Under the pieces are notes generated by a model. The model saw only the letters and a list, made by a program, of their open reading frames with translations, did not search any database and was not told where the DNA came from. Position numbers and translations under genes: made by a program. Below, piece by piece: positions 1-10,257 of a DNA stretch of 64,000 nucleotides. The stretch is from assembly GCA_900473915.1 (NCBI GenBank), contig UCNG01000001.1, positions 62,001-126,000 on the forward strand, in the 5' to 3' direction. The DNA comes from Hyphomicrobiales bacterium. Lineage in GTDB: Bacteria > Pseudomonadota > Alphaproteobacteria > Rhizobiales > Rhizobiaceae. Position 1 is the first letter of the stretch. Every line of letters starts with the position of its first letter.

Positions 1-23
1 TTTGTTGGGATGCGCTCTGAATA

Positions 24-51
24 AAAATGCCCGGCAGATGCCGGGCATTTT
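24..51. terminator. Bidirectional intrinsic terminator
   Basis: A perfect 12-bp stem (AAAATGCCCGGC against GCCGGGCATTTT) closes on an AGAT loop. The stem begins with A residues and ends with T residues, so it can act on both strands. It lies just past the stop codon of the minus-strand permease and would also end a plus-strand transcript entering from the left. Confidence 0.8.
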
Positions 52-63
52 CGTCTCTTTTTG

Positions 64-1527
64 TCAGGCAGAGTGCTGATTTGCAGGACTGCGAAGTTCT
101 GTTTGCGACTTGCGCAGCATAAAATAGATGCCGCCACCAATAGCCACGCCGAAGAACCAGCCATAGGTCGCCCACCAGCTCGGCAGAAGATTGGTGGCCA
201 TTGGCAGGACGGATGAGAACAGGGCGCCGATAGCAAAAGCGATGAAAGCCTTGACGTGCCAGCCATTCTGGAACCGGAACTCACCGTTTTCCTGATAAAG
301 ATCGGCCACATTCAACTGTCCGCGACGCAGCAGATAATAATCGACCATCATGATTCCGAAGATCGGGCCCATGGTGGAGCCGAGGAAGTTGACGAAATGG
401 GCTGCGCCGGTTTCCCACGGGGCAAACGGATAGAGGATCAATGCGATCAATGCTGCGATGACACCGCCCCGCTTGAACGAGACTTTCTGCGGCAATGTGT
501 TGGAGAAGTCGAAGGCGGCGGAAACGAAGTTCGCAACCACGTTGATGCCGAGCGTGGCGACGGTGAAAGTCAGCGCGGCAAGCAGTGCAAGGAACCAGCT
601 ATCGAACTTTGCCGAAATCTGGTCGGGATGAAGCAGGACTTCGCCATAGACTGTGAAGGCAGCGGTGGTGGTGACGCCGGCGACAAGGCAGAAGGCCAGA
701 AGATTGACCGGCAGGCCCCAAAGATTGCCGCGCCGCAAGGATGCTTCATCCTTGGCATAGCGCGAGAAGTCGCAGAAGTTCAGATAGAGTGCCGCAAAAT
801 AGGTGATCCAGGTGGCCGCGACAGCAGCGAGTGCCGCAAACGAACCCGGCTCGCCGGTAACACCTGCATCTTTCGTTTTCTCGAGAAGCACATCGCGCGG
901 AATTTCGCTGCCGAAAGAAAATGTACCGGCCTTGATAACCAGATAAACGGCCAGGATCAGCATCATGATCCAGACTGCCGGACCGGCCCAGTCCTGGAAT
1001 TTGCGGACAGTTTCCATGCCGCGCTGGATGATGAGAAGCTGGGCTGCCCAAACCAGGACATAGCAGATGACTTCGAGGGTCGAGTGGCCGAGCAGATGGC
1101 TGTTCTGGTGAAAGGACAGCATGCTTTCGTTGCGGATAAGCAGCGCGACGATGGCGCCGGAGGCGGCAGCGGTCTGTGCGCCATACCAGAAACAGGCGAC
1201 GACACCGCGCACGAGGGCCGGAAAATTGGCTCCGAACGTGCCGAAGGATGCCCGCGCCAGCACCGGAAAAGGCACGCCTGTCCGTACGCCGGCATTGCCG
1301 ACCAGAGTCATCAGGAAGAAGATGACCAATGATCCCGCACCGATCGCTATAACAAAGTTCAGAAAACTGCCGCACAAAAGAAACAGGCTTGCGGCAAGAT
1401 AATAGCCCCAAAGGCTGTGAACATCCGATGTCCAGACGTTGAAAATGCTGAAGGCGCCCCATTTGCGTTCTTCGGCTGGTGCCAAATCCTCATTGTACAA
1501 TGAGGGTGATGGATTTTTGATTGTCAT
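64..1527 (-). CDS. NCS1 family nucleobase/allantoin-type cation symporter
   Basis: This 487-residue polytopic inner-membrane protein resembles the NCS1 (nucleobase:cation symporter-1) family, including allantoin/hydantoin permeases of the PucI/Mhp1 type. The N-terminal stretch NEDLAPAEERKWGAFSIFNV and the following hydrophobic helices are typical, and about 12 hydrophobic segments can be counted. The start is supported by an AAGGGGACAG Shine-Dalgarno region one base before the ATG. The substrate (cytosine, uracil, allantoin or hydantoin) cannot be told from sequence alone. No catabolic gene is adjacent, and upstream it runs away from rplS. I saw no thiamine riboswitch upstream, which argues weakly against a thiamine-precursor role. 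Confidence 0.85.
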   Translation of the reverse strand: MTIKNPSPSLYNEDLAPAEERKWGAFSIFNVWTSDVHSLWGYYLAASLFLLCGSFLNFVIAIGAGSLVIFFLMTLVGNAGVRTGVPFPVLARASFGTFGANFPALVRGVVACFWYGAQTAAASGAIVALLIRNESMLSFHQNSHLLGHSTLEVICYVLVWAAQLLIIQRGMETVRKFQDWAGPAVWIMMLILAVYLVIKAGTFSFGSEIPRDVLLEKTKDAGVTGEPGSFAALAAVAATWITYFAALYLNFCDFSRYAKDEASLRRGNLWGLPVNLLAFCLVAGVTTTAAFTVYGEVLLHPDQISAKFDSWFLALLAALTFTVATLGINVVANFVSAAFDFSNTLPQKVSFKRGGVIAALIALILYPFAPWETGAAHFVNFLGSTMGPIFGIMMVDYYLLRRGQLNVADLYQENGEFRFQNGWHVKAFIAFAIGALFSSVLPMATNLLPSWWATYGWFFGVAIGGGIYFMLRKSQTELRSPANQHSA

Positions 1528-1558
1528 ACTGTCCCCTTATTAGCTACAACTTTTATAG

Positions 1559-1591
1559 TTGTTTACGATTTGTATTTTTATTGTTGACGAT
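1559..1591. promoter_or_regulatory. Direct repeats, candidate operator for the NCS1 gene
   Basis: TTGTTTACGAT (1559-1569) and TTGTTGACGAT (1581-1591) differ at one base and lie exactly 22 bp apart, two helical turns. They sit 32-64 bp upstream of the minus-strand permease start, within its likely promoter. The spacing suggests cooperative binding of a regulator on one DNA face. No regulator gene is adjacent. Confidence 0.4.
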
Positions 1592-1854
1592 AGTTGTGGC
1601 ACAGTCTTTCCAGGCTGGCTACGAAAAATTATGACAGGGCGTGACAAACGGGTCGTGATGCTGTATGTGCCTGCCAGTTCGGGAAATCCCGACATTGTAA
1701 TACCTCGTTCGGGCAAAGCCCGAGGCGTCCCAAACCAATAAATGGTGTACCGCTCCTGCCTGAATTTGAAGGCATAGCCACAGGGCCAAGGATTGCTTGG
1801 TGGCAAGTGCAGAGCGCTCTGACTGTTTGAGAAGAATGCAGAAGGAGAAAGACG
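1592..1854 (+). other. rplS upstream region with two small hairpins
   Basis: This gene-free stretch should hold the rplS promoter and leader. Two compact hairpins are visible: CGGG-AAAT-CCCG at 1680-1691 and CGGGC-AAA-GCCCG at 1710-1722. Short reading frames here have no ribosome-binding signals. I cannot assign a known ribosomal-protein leader. trmD, which often precedes rplS, is not present. Confidence 0.35.
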
Positions 1855-2295
1855 ATGACCGATATCATTCGTCAGCTTGAAGCCGAACAGGCAGCAAAGA
1901 TCGAAGAAAAGCGCAAGCTTCCGGATTTCCAGCCAGGCGACACCGTTCGCGTTCAGGTTCGCGTGACCGAAGGTACGCGTACCCGCGTGCAGGCCTATGA
2001 AGGCGTCTGCATCGCCCGTTCCGGCGCTGGCCTCAATGAAAACTTCACCGTTCGCAAGATTTCCTATGGCGAAGGCGTGGAGCGCGTATTCCCGGTTTAC
2101 TCGCCAGTCGTTGAGGGCGTTGAACTGGTTCGCCGCGGCAAGGTTCGTCGCGCGAAGCTTTACTACCTTCGTGGCCTCACCGGTAAGGCTGCGCGTATTG
2201 CTGAAAAGAAGGACAACCGCACCAAGGCCGAGCGCGAAGCTGACAAGCGCGCCGCCGAGCGCGATGCCGCCGCAAAGGCCGCTGCTGCTGAATAA
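1855..2295 (+). CDS. rplS: 50S ribosomal protein L19
   Basis: L19 of the large ribosomal subunit, located at the 30S-50S interface. The 146-residue product carries the family's conserved core: [20 protein letters not shown] near residues 24-43, the [17 protein letters not shown] block near 60-76, and [20 protein letters not shown] near 90-109. A charged Ala/Lys-rich tail after about residue 115 makes it longer than the roughly 115-residue E. coli protein, as is usual in Rhizobiales. The ATG is preceded by GAAGGAGAAAGACG, a strong ribosome-binding site. A terminator follows. It stands as a single gene here rather than downstream of trmD. Confidence 0.97.
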   Translation: MTDIIRQLEAEQAAKIEEKRKLPDFQPGDTVRVQVRVTEGTRTRVQAYEGVCIARSGAGLNENFTVRKISYGEGVERVFPVYSPVVEGVELVRRGKVRRAKLYYLRGLTGKAARIAEKKDNRTKAEREADKRAAERDAAAKAAAAE

Positions 2296-2318
2296 GTTTC
2301 ACAGCATCCTGTTTAAAG

Positions 2319-2343
2319 AAGGCGGCCTCTGGTCGCCTTTTTT
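2319..2343 (+). terminator. Intrinsic terminator after rplS
   Basis: The stem AAGGCGGCC/GGTCGCCTT (one G-T pair) closes on a TCT loop and is followed by a run of six T residues. Confidence 0.85.
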
Positions 2344-2477
2344 ATTTGCCAAAAATGAAGCCTTGCGTAACATATTGCATAATTGCGCCAAAATCTCGCA
2401 AGATTGTTACTGCGACACCCTGTGGCGGTTTCTGTTTCTTGACGAAACGCCAAGGCGGGTGCATATGACAGGAAATT

Positions 2478-2577
2478 AGAGCGGTTCCAGTCAAGACTGA
2501 ACCATTGGAGTTGCTCTGGCTATTTTTTCACGCATTTGCCCACGCAAAACCGTTTCACACTTTTGCTGGAAATGCTT
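2478..2577. repeat. Dispersed ~100-bp repeat, copy A
   Basis: The reverse complement of this segment aligns along its whole length with 13328-13427. Shared blocks are AGCATTTCCAGCAAAAGTG, CGGTTTTGCG, GCAAATGC and GGAACCGCTC. The element runs from AGAGCGGTTCC to GGAAATGCT and has no coding capacity. With the terminator it accounts for the gene-free stretch between rplS and leuC. Confidence 0.75.
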
Positions 2578-2605
2578 CTAAGAACCATTCAAAGGACCTC
2601 TCGCA

Positions 2606-4013
<1,408 letters not shown>

Positions 4014-4015
<2 letters not shown>

Positions 4016-4050
4016 AGCATTTCCGAACCAAAAGGTTCCTCGAAGGCTCT
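4014..4050. repeat. Short repeat hairpin abutting the leuC stop codon
   Basis: AGAGC (4014-4018) pairs with GCTCT (4046-4050), and inside it GAACC pairs with GGTTC around an AAAA loop. Its start, AGAGCATTTCC, matches one end of the larger dispersed repeats at 13328 and 38580. It looks like a short derivative of the same family. Confidence 0.5.
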
Positions 4051-4059
4051 TGGAAGATC

Positions 4060-4087
4060 AAACCGCCGGTTCATCCCGGCGGTTTTT
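4060..4087 (+). terminator. Intrinsic terminator after leuC
   Basis: The stem AACCGCCGG/CCGGCGGTT closes on a six-base loop and is followed by T residues. It lies 45 bases past the leuC stop. Confidence 0.85.
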
Positions 4088-4189
4088 CGTTGGCTGTAGA
4101 TTAGCAGGTTTTTCACGCTTTGATTGTATGGGTGTGGCGGGGTGGCTGTCGGCGGAAGTCCTTGAGTGCCGGCACGGGGAAGAGCATCG

Positions 4190-5395
4190 ATGAATGGAGC
4201 CGACTTTATCCTGTTGATCAACATGACCGTTTCCGGTCTGTTTGCTTTCGCATTTCTCGGCATTGCCGTTTATGCGCGGGATAATGCTGCGGCACCGGTC
4301 TTTGCCTTGGGCTTTATTTTCGCAATGCTCTATTTCCTGACCGAGCTTGCCATGCCCTCCATTCCCAATCCCCGCATCGGCTACATGCTCGCCTTTACGG
4401 CCTATTATCTGGCCTTGTCCTGTCTGGTTGTCGGTTTGGCCCGAATGTATGCCCGGCCTGTGCCATGGATAGCGCTCGGGCTTCTGACCATTGCGTCGCT
4501 TGCCGTGGTCTACGGCATATATGACATCGCCCGTAGCCAGATGATCGGCATGCTGCTTTATCAGACGCCCTATTTTCTGGTGCTTCTGCTCGCTGTGTGG
4601 GTGATCCTGCGCGTGGATCGCAACGCCATCGACACGCTCATGGCGGTGCTGTTCGGCGTCAGCGCCGTCCATTTCCTGTTCAAGCCCGTTATCGCCGTGT
4701 TGTCCGGAGGCGCAGGCGCTGAGCCGGCCGACTATATCGATACGACCTATGCGATGTTCTCGCAGTCGATTGGTGCTGCGCTTTCGGTCGCTGGCGGCTT
4801 GCTCCTGCTGCTGAGCCTGATGCGGGAGCTGATCACCGATATGCAGATACGCTCGGAAACGGATCAGCTTTCCATGCTGCTCAACCGGCGCGGTTTCGAG
4901 TTTCGCGCCGAAGCGGCAATTGAAAAGTCGAAGCGCATGCGGCAGGCTTTGTCGCTGGTCCTGTGCGACATCGATCACTTCAAGGCCATCAACGACACGC
5001 ACGGCCACGCTCTGGGGGATCGCGTCATCGCCGCCTTCTCCGCCGAACTGCGCAAAGCGGCGAGCGTCAAGGGCGGCATTGCCGCCCGTGTCGGCGGTGA
5101 GGAATTTGCGATCATCCTGCCGGGAAACACGATCCAATCGGCATGGCGATTCGCGGACAAGACGCGGCTTGTCTGTCGCGATATTCGTATTGCGGGCAGG
5201 AACGGGGAGATCGAGTTCACGGCAAGCTTCGGCGTCGCGGAAATGGAATTCGATGATGTATTTTCCGATCTCTACAAACGCGCGGATGGCGCGCTTTATG
5301 AAGCGAAAAAGGGCGGGCGCAACAATGTGCGCACGGCGCTGCCGATACTGGCCGACGAAAACGTGCTGGAATTCCGGTCAATGACGGGGCGCTGA
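4190..5395 (+). CDS. Membrane-anchored GGDEF diguanylate cyclase
   Basis: This 401-residue protein is predicted to make cyclic di-GMP from two GTP. The N-terminal half has six to seven hydrophobic segments (up to about residue 215), which suggest a membrane sensor domain of unknown ligand. The C-terminal GGDEF domain has DQLSMLLNRRGFEF, CDIDHFKAINDTHGHALGD and an intact active site RVGGEEF (GGEEF at about 302-306). GGEEF is a catalytically competent variant. The ATG was chosen over an upstream GTG because GGGGAAGAG precedes it at good spacing. It is monocistronic between the leuC terminator and a convergent gene. Confidence 0.9.
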   Translation: MNGADFILLINMTVSGLFAFAFLGIAVYARDNAAAPVFALGFIFAMLYFLTELAMPSIPNPRIGYMLAFTAYYLALSCLVVGLARMYARPVPWIALGLLTIASLAVVYGIYDIARSQMIGMLLYQTPYFLVLLLAVWVILRVDRNAIDTLMAVLFGVSAVHFLFKPVIAVLSGGAGAEPADYIDTTYAMFSQSIGAALSVAGGLLLLLSLMRELITDMQIRSETDQLSMLLNRRGFEFRAEAAIEKSKRMRQALSLVLCDIDHFKAINDTHGHALGDRVIAAFSAELRKAASVKGGIAARVGGEEFAIILPGNTIQSAWRFADKTRLVCRDIRIAGRNGEIEFTASFGVAEMEFDDVFSDLYKRADGALYEAKKGGRNNVRTALPILADENVLEFRSMTGR

Positions 5396-5401
5396 ACAGC
5401 C

Positions 5402-5761
5402 CTATTGATAGCCGCATTTGGCGTGGTCCAGAACCGGCGTTTCTCCGCGATCGAGCCCGTACATGAAGGCGCGCCCGCGCAGCACGACCGCGCTTTCGCA
5501 ATTGCTGTTGGGCTTGTCGACGATATAGGCAACCGCGCGATCTCGCGGTGCGGTAATCAGCTTCATGCGTTGCGGCGAGGAGGAAACTGTCTTCTGCGCC
5601 GCGCCGACCCGGATGATCTTCGCGCCATTGCCCGGCATCTGGATGACAAGATTTCCCGAGGCATCGATGGAGCGTGTCGCATCGTCGGCCCGTGCGGCAC
5701 CGGCGAGCGCAAGCACGCCGACGACAGCCGCGCCAAAGATTGTCCGTCTGCGTTTTGCCAT
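5402..5761 (-). CDS. Small exported protein of unknown function
   Basis: The 119-residue product starts MAKRRRTIFGAAVVGVLALAG, a clear Sec signal peptide with cleavage likely after the second Ala of AARA near residue 25. The mature part, about 94 residues, contains two Cys (in SNCES and AKCGY) that could form a disulfide. I recognise no family with confidence. The start was taken at the ATG of the signal peptide, because longer reading upstream lacks signal character. It converges on the GGDEF gene with a six-base gap. Confidence 0.7.
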   Translation of the reverse strand: MAKRRRTIFGAAVVGVLALAGAARADDATRSIDASGNLVIQMPGNGAKIIRVGAAQKTVSSSPQRMKLITAPRDRAVAYIVDKPNSNCESAVVLRGRAFMYGLDRGETPVLDHAKCGYQ

Positions 5762-5922
5762 CGTTGTTCGAGCCTCGTCGACGGTGATCACCAGGAGAAT
5801 GCGGACTATCTTAACTCTTTCTTTACCTTTGTCATCCGTGCTGGCTACAATCGAACCGGTCTTCCGTGCGCTGCTGCTTCGCAGGCTCATGCGGAACGGC
5901 CGGAAACGCCAAGGAACGTCCA

Positions 5923-6381
5923 ATGACCAAAGATCATGCTGTCGATATTGCGCTCCTCCATCTGCGGGATGCCCATGAGTTCGCGCCGCTGCTGGCAAGC
6001 TATGCGCAGGCGCTGAAGCGTGGTGCTCCGCGCCGCCCCGATGATTTCTATGCCGAGCATCTGCTTCAGGACCGTGCCGCTGAAACGCTGGGAGCCCGGG
6101 TCGACGGAAATCTGGTCGGTTTCGTGATCTTTTACGATCTGCCCGAACCGGTGACCGGCCTGCGTGCAGGGCAGGTCGATCATATTTATGTGCACCACGA
6201 TCATCGTGGAAAAGGCATCGCCAAGGCGCTGATCGACGTGCTGGCCGACAAGGCCGAGGAGCGCAGCTGGTCCAAGCTGGTGCTAAACGCCCCGCGCGTT
6301 CCGGAAGACGGGCGCAAGCTCTATGAACAGATTGCGACGGCTGCCGACTGGTCGAGCTATGTGATTCGATTCGGCAATTGA
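5923..6381 (+). CDS. GNAT family N-acetyltransferase
   Basis: The 152-residue product has a GCN5-related acetyltransferase fold. The acetyl-CoA motif is visible as VDHIYVHHDHRGKGIAKALI around residues 85-104, with Arg/Lys-Gly-x-Gly character at HRGKGIAKAL. The preceding strand GFVIFYDLPEP is typical. The substrate is unknown. The start ATG follows AAGGAACG. The gene is divergent from the small exported protein, and the acetylated target could be a small molecule or a protein N-terminus. Confidence 0.85.
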   Translation: MTKDHAVDIALLHLRDAHEFAPLLASYAQALKRGAPRRPDDFYAEHLLQDRAAETLGARVDGNLVGFVIFYDLPEPVTGLRAGQVDHIYVHHDHRGKGIAKALIDVLADKAEERSWSKLVLNAPRVPEDGRKLYEQIATAADWSSYVIRFGN

Positions 6382-6513
6382 TCGATTTCGCAAAAGTGGA
6401 TGAAATTACACATGTTTTTGCCCGTTGCGGTCTTCAATCGTTTGAATGCCGCAATCACGCGAATGTGTCGCCGAGGTGCGACCAATTGTTAGTCTTTTCG
6501 TGAAAAAGCTTCT

Positions 6514-6542
6514 TTGACGTGATGGTAAAAGAGCAGTAGAAA
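6514..6542 (+). promoter_or_regulatory. Candidate sigma-70-type promoter of sdhCDAB
   Basis: TTGACG (6514-6519) and TAGAAA (6537-6542) are separated by 17 bp, the optimal spacing. If it is used, transcription starts near 6549 and leaves a leader of about 190 nt before sdhC. Confidence 0.4.
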
Positions 6543-6611
6543 GCGCCACATAGGGCCGTACGCCACGGTCCAGCCATATTTTCTTGGGTCGTACCGGCGC
6601 GGGATCGTAAA

Positions 6612-6694
6612 GTCCGGTTCCCTGTGCCTCGGACGGCGTCGAACCCGGGTTCGTGAGAACCCGCAACCTGGCTGCCTTGCTGATCGTCGTCAGC
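6612..6694 (+). ncRNA. Structured leader RNA of the sdhCDAB operon
   Basis: Three consecutive hairpins lie in the otherwise empty 355-base gap before sdhC. GTCCG/CGGAC spans 6612-6634. CGGGTTC/GAACCCG with a GTGA tetraloop of the GNRA type spans 6646-6663. GCTGA/TCAGC with a six-base loop spans 6679-6694. The middle stem is a perfect 7 bp. I do not recognise a named RNA family. It may control sdh expression post-transcriptionally or terminate early. Confidence 0.45.
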
Positions 6695-6736
6695 GGGGTG
6701 TGGCCGGAGAGAAACGTCAGGGAAGCCTACAGAGCC

Positions 6737-7135
6737 ATGACACAACCGACTGTAACGCGCCAGCGTCCTTTGTCGCCGCACCTGTCTATCTACAAGCCGG
6801 TCATTACGATGACGATGTCTATCGTCCATCGCATCACGGGCGGCGCACTTTACTTCGGCACCCTGCTGCTGGCGGCCTGGCTGATTTCGGCTGCGGTCAG
6901 CGAAGAGTGCTTCAACACCGTCAATGCATTGTTCTCGTCCTGGATCGGCCGCCTGATCCTGTTCGGCTATACATGGGCGCTTCTGCACCATCTGGCCGGC
7001 GGCGTTCGCCACCTGATCTGGGATACGGGCGCAGGCCTTGAAAAGCACACCGCTTCCAAGATCGCCTGGACGACCGTCGTTTTCTCCGTCATCGCCACGA
7101 TCCTCGTATGGGTCGTCGCCTATTCGGTGCGCTAA
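6737..7135 (+). CDS. sdhC: Succinate dehydrogenase cytochrome b556 subunit
   Basis: SdhC anchors the complex II heterotetramer in the inner membrane and helps bind heme b and ubiquinone. The 132-residue protein has three transmembrane helices. The family signature RPLSPHLSIYKP is at about residues 9-20, SIVHRITGGALYFG follows, and the heme-ligand His lies in the LHHLAGGVRHL block near residues 88-98. The ATG was chosen at the family's usual MTQPTVTRQRPLSPHL-like start. The upstream in-frame extension lacks a signal and lies in the structured leader. First gene of sdhCDAB. Confidence 0.95.
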   Translation: MTQPTVTRQRPLSPHLSIYKPVITMTMSIVHRITGGALYFGTLLLAAWLISAAVSEECFNTVNALFSSWIGRLILFGYTWALLHHLAGGVRHLIWDTGAGLEKHTASKIAWTTVVFSVIATILVWVVAYSVR

Positions 7136-7149
7136 GGGGAGCTGGTTTC

Positions 7150-7545
7150 ATGAACGGTATGAACAATGATATGCGCACCCCGCTCGGCAAGGTCCGGGGT
7201 TTGGGATCGGCCAAGGAAGGCACCGGCCATTTCTGGTATCAGCGCCTGAGCGCGGTCGCCCTTGTGCCGCTGGTCATGTTTTTCATCGGCCTGGTCGTTT
7301 CGCTCAATGGCGCAAGCTATGCGGAAGTCCGGGCTGCTCTTTCGCATCCATTCACTGCCATCGTGATGGCGCTGTTCGTCCTGACCGGCGTCTACCACAT
7401 GCGTCTGGGGATGCAGGTCATTATCGAAGATTATGTGCATGGCGAAGGCATGAAGGTCGTGCTGGTGATGCTGAACAGCTTCTTTACGGCTGTTGTCGGC
7501 TTCGCCTGCATTTTTGCGATCCTCAAGCTGAGCTTCGGAGGTTGA
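7150..7545 (+). CDS. sdhD: Succinate dehydrogenase hydrophobic membrane anchor subunit
   Basis: The second membrane anchor of complex II has 131 residues and three transmembrane helices. Conserved features are [20 protein letters not shown] near residues 17-36 and [16 protein letters not shown] near 82-97, which contains the likely quinone/heme-side His and the IEDYVH motif. The ribosome-binding site AGGGGAG overlaps the sdhC stop codon, so translation is probably coupled. Two further in-frame ATG codons follow closely, but spacing favours the first. Confidence 0.95.
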   Translation: MNGMNNDMRTPLGKVRGLGSAKEGTGHFWYQRLSAVALVPLVMFFIGLVVSLNGASYAEVRAALSHPFTAIVMALFVLTGVYHMRLGMQVIIEDYVHGEGMKVVLVMLNSFFTAVVGFACIFAILKLSFGG

Positions 7546-7552
7546 TAGCCCG

Positions 7553-9394
7553 ATGGCTAGTGCAGTAAACAATGCGGCGCCTGCCGCTGCAAGCAAGTAC
7601 ACCTATGTCGATCACAAGTTCGACGTGGTGGTCGTCGGGGCTGGCGGTGCGGGCCTGCGCGCAACGCTCGGCATGGCCGAGCAGGGCCTGAAGACGGCTT
7701 GCATCACCAAGGTTTTCCCGACCCGTTCGCATACGGTCGCCGCACAGGGCGGCATTGCCGCTTCGCTCAAGAACATGGGCCCGGACAGCTGGCAGTGGCA
7801 TATGTACGATACCGTCAAGGGATCGGACTGGCTCGGCGATACCGATGCGATGGAATATCTGGCGCGCGAAGCGCCTGCCGCCGTCTACGAGCTTGAGCAT
7901 TACGGCGTGCCGTTCTCGCGCACGGAAGAAGGCAAGATCTATCAGCGCCCGTTCGGCGGCCACATGCAGAATTTCGGCGACGGTCCTCCCGTCCAGCGCA
8001 CCTGCGCTGCCGCCGACCGTACCGGCCACGCGATCCTGCACACGCTCTACGGCCAGTCGCTCAAGAACAACGCGCAGTTCTTCATCGAATATTTCGCGCT
8101 TGATCTCATCATGACCGACGGTGTGTGCACCGGCGTTGTGGCGTGGAACCTCGATGACGGCACCATCCATCGCTTCTCCGCCAAGATGGTGGTTCTGGCG
8201 ACGGGCGGTTATGGCCGCGCCTATTTCTCGGCTACCTCGGCGCACACCTGCACCGGCGACGGTGGCGGCATGGTGGCACGCGCCGGCCTGCCGCTGCAGG
8301 ACATGGAATTCGTGCAGTTCCATCCGACCGGCATCTATGGCGCGGGCTGCCTCATCACCGAAGGCGCGCGCGGCGAAGGCGGCTATCTGGTCAATTCCGA
8401 AGGCGAGCGCTTCATGGAACGCTATGCCCCTTCGGCCAAGGACCTTGCCTCGCGTGACGTTGTTTCGCGCTGCATGACCATGGAAATCCGTGCTGGTCGC
8501 GGCGTCGGCAAGAACAAGGATCACATCTTCCTGCATCTCGACCATCTCGATCCGGCTGTTCTGCATGAGCGCCTGCCGGGCATTTCCGAGTCGGCAAAGA
8601 TTTTTGCAGGCGTGGATGTGACCAAGGAACCGATCCCGGTTCTGCCGACCGTTCACTACAATATGGGCGGCATTCCGACCAATTACTGGGGCGAAGTGCT
8701 GAACCCGACCGCCGACGATCCGGACCGCGTGCAGCCGGGCCTGATGGCCGTTGGCGAAGCGGGCTGCGCTTCGGTGCACGGTGCGAACCGTCTCGGCTCC
8801 AACTCGCTGATCGATCTCGTGGTGTTTGGCCGTGCGGCTGCCATCCGCGCCGGTCAGGTCATCGACCGCAAGTCGAAGATTCCCGATCTCGACCTTGCCG
8901 CCTGCGACAAGATCATGGAACGCTTTGATCGCCTGCGTTTTGCCAACGGCTCCCAGCCGACTGCGGAACTGCGCGAAAAGATGCAGCGCACCATGCAGGA
9001 AGATGCCGCCGTGTTCCGCACCTCGGAATCGCTCAAGCAGGGCGTCGAGCGCATGGAAAAGCTCTGGAAGGAGCTGCCGGATGTCAAGGTTACTGACCGG
9101 TCGATGATCTGGAACTCCGATCTGGTGGAAACGCTGGAGCTGGAGAACCTGATGGCCAATGCGCTGACGACGGTTGTTTCGGCGGAAGCGCGTCAGGAAA
9201 GCCGCGGCGCCCATGCGCATGAGGATTTCCCGGATCGCAACGATGCCGAATGGCGCAAGCACACCCTGTCCTGGCTGTCGCCGGATGGCAAGGTCAAGCT
9301 TGATTACCGTCCTGTCCACCTCGATCCGTTGACGACGGAAGAGGAAGGCGGCATCAGCCTCGCCAAGATTGCGCCGAAGAAGCGCGTTTACTAA
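7553..9394 (+). CDS. sdhA: Succinate dehydrogenase flavoprotein subunit
   Basis: SdhA oxidises succinate to fumarate with covalently bound FAD. At 613 residues it has the expected length. The dinucleotide fold [20 protein letters not shown] is near residue 24, and the FAD-linking His lies in [16 protein letters not shown] near 60. Substrate-site elements include [20 protein letters not shown] and the [17 protein letters not shown] block. It begins seven bases after sdhD, and GGAGG lies just ahead of the ATG. Confidence 0.98.
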   Translation: MASAVNNAAPAAASKYTYVDHKFDVVVVGAGGAGLRATLGMAEQGLKTACITKVFPTRSHTVAAQGGIAASLKNMGPDSWQWHMYDTVKGSDWLGDTDAMEYLAREAPAAVYELEHYGVPFSRTEEGKIYQRPFGGHMQNFGDGPPVQRTCAAADRTGHAILHTLYGQSLKNNAQFFIEYFALDLIMTDGVCTGVVAWNLDDGTIHRFSAKMVVLATGGYGRAYFSATSAHTCTGDGGGMVARAGLPLQDMEFVQFHPTGIYGAGCLITEGARGEGGYLVNSEGERFMERYAPSAKDLASRDVVSRCMTMEIRAGRGVGKNKDHIFLHLDHLDPAVLHERLPGISESAKIFAGVDVTKEPIPVLPTVHYNMGGIPTNYWGEVLNPTADDPDRVQPGLMAVGEAGCASVHGANRLGSNSLIDLVVFGRAAAIRAGQVIDRKSKIPDLDLAACDKIMERFDRLRFANGSQPTAELREKMQRTMQEDAAVFRTSESLKQGVERMEKLWKELPDVKVTDRSMIWNSDLVETLELENLMANALTTVVSAEARQESRGAHAHEDFPDRNDAEWRKHTLSWLSPDGKVKLDYRPVHLDPLTTEEEGGISLAKIAPKKRVY

Positions 9395-9409
9395 TCAAGG
9401 GAAAGAGCA

Positions 9410-10189
9410 ATGGTTGAACTCGCACTTCCCAAGAATTCCCGCATGCAGGAGGGCAAGACCTGGCCCCGTCCTGATGGCGCCAAGCGCGTCACGGAATTCC
9501 GTATTTATCGCTGGTCGCCGGACGATGACGCCAATCCGAGCATCGACACCTATTATGTCGATCGCGACGATTGCGGCCCGATGGTGCTGGATGGTCTTCT
9601 CTATATCAAGAACAAGATCGACCCGACGCTGACGCTGCGCCGGTCGTGCCGTGAAGGCATTTGCGGTTCCTGCGCCATGAATATCGATGGCGCGAATACG
9701 CTGGCCTGCACCAAGGGCATGGACGACATCAAGGGCGCCATCAAGGTCTATCCGCTGCCGCACATGCCGGTGGTGAAGGATCTTGTGCCGGACCTCAGCA
9801 ATTTCTACGCCCAGCATCGTTCCATTGAGCCCTGGCTCAAGACGGTTTCGCCGGAGCCCCAGAAGGAATGGCTGCAAAGCCATGAGGATCGCCAGAAGCT
9901 TGACGGCCTCTACGAATGCATTCTGTGCGCCTGCTGCTCGACTTCGTGCCCGAGCTACTGGTGGAATGGCGACCGCTATCTCGGCCCCGCCGTGTTGCTT
10001 CAGGCCTATCGCTGGCTGATCGATAGCCGCGACGAAGCCAAGGGCGAACGCCTCGACAATCTCGAGGACCCGTTCCGGCTCTATCGCTGCCACACGATCA
10101 TGAACTGCGCGCAGACCTGCCCGAAGGGCCTGAACCCTGCCAAGGCGATTGCCGAAATCAAGAAGATGATGGTCGAGCGCCGCGTGTAA
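9410..10189 (+). CDS. sdhB: Succinate dehydrogenase iron-sulfur subunit
   Basis: SdhB transfers electrons from SdhA through [2Fe-2S], [4Fe-4S] and [3Fe-4S] clusters to ubiquinone. The plant-type [2Fe-2S] ligands are Cys80, Cys85 and Cys88 in [10 protein letters not shown] plus a later Cys in LACTKG. The bacterial-type ferredoxin part shows [16 protein letters not shown] and [12 protein letters not shown]. The 259-residue length is normal. The ribosome-binding site GGGAAAGAG precedes the ATG, and an intrinsic terminator follows, closing the operon. Confidence 0.98.
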   Translation: MVELALPKNSRMQEGKTWPRPDGAKRVTEFRIYRWSPDDDANPSIDTYYVDRDDCGPMVLDGLLYIKNKIDPTLTLRRSCREGICGSCAMNIDGANTLACTKGMDDIKGAIKVYPLPHMPVVKDLVPDLSNFYAQHRSIEPWLKTVSPEPQKEWLQSHEDRQKLDGLYECILCACCSTSCPSYWWNGDRYLGPAVLLQAYRWLIDSRDEAKGERLDNLEDPFRLYRCHTIMNCAQTCPKGLNPAKAIAEIKKMMVERRV

Positions 10190-10213
10190 TTCTATTGTTT
10201 GATGGCTTTAGGG

Positions 10214-10245
10214 GACCGGCTTCACATGTGGGGCCGGTCTTTTTT
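10214..10245 (+). terminator. Intrinsic terminator after sdhB
   Basis: The stem GACCGGC/GCCGGTC with a 12-base loop is followed by six T residues. Confidence 0.85.
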
Positions 10246-10257
10246 ATGGAGTAAGTC

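Noticed and set aside
256-1332. Long plus-strand open frame opposite the NCS1 permease
   Set aside because: It is the antisense shadow of a clear membrane protein gene. Its product is charged, Cys- and Gln-rich, without a recognisable domain or ribosome-binding site.
1528-1600. Thiamine riboswitch before the NCS1 permease
   Set aside because: No CTGAGA/ACCTGATCTG-type core was found on either strand.
1707-1725. Possible terminator CGGGC-AAA-GCCCG before rplS
   Set aside because: The stem is short and no T tract follows. It was kept only as a leader hairpin note.
5806-5830. Possible third CtrA site, TTAA-N7-TTTACC
   Set aside because: The second half-site reads TTTA rather than TTAA, and the neighbouring genes give no supporting context.
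7523-9319. 598-codon minus-strand frame opposite sdhA
   Set aside because: It is an antisense shadow generated by codon bias. sdhA on the other strand is complete with all catalytic motifs.
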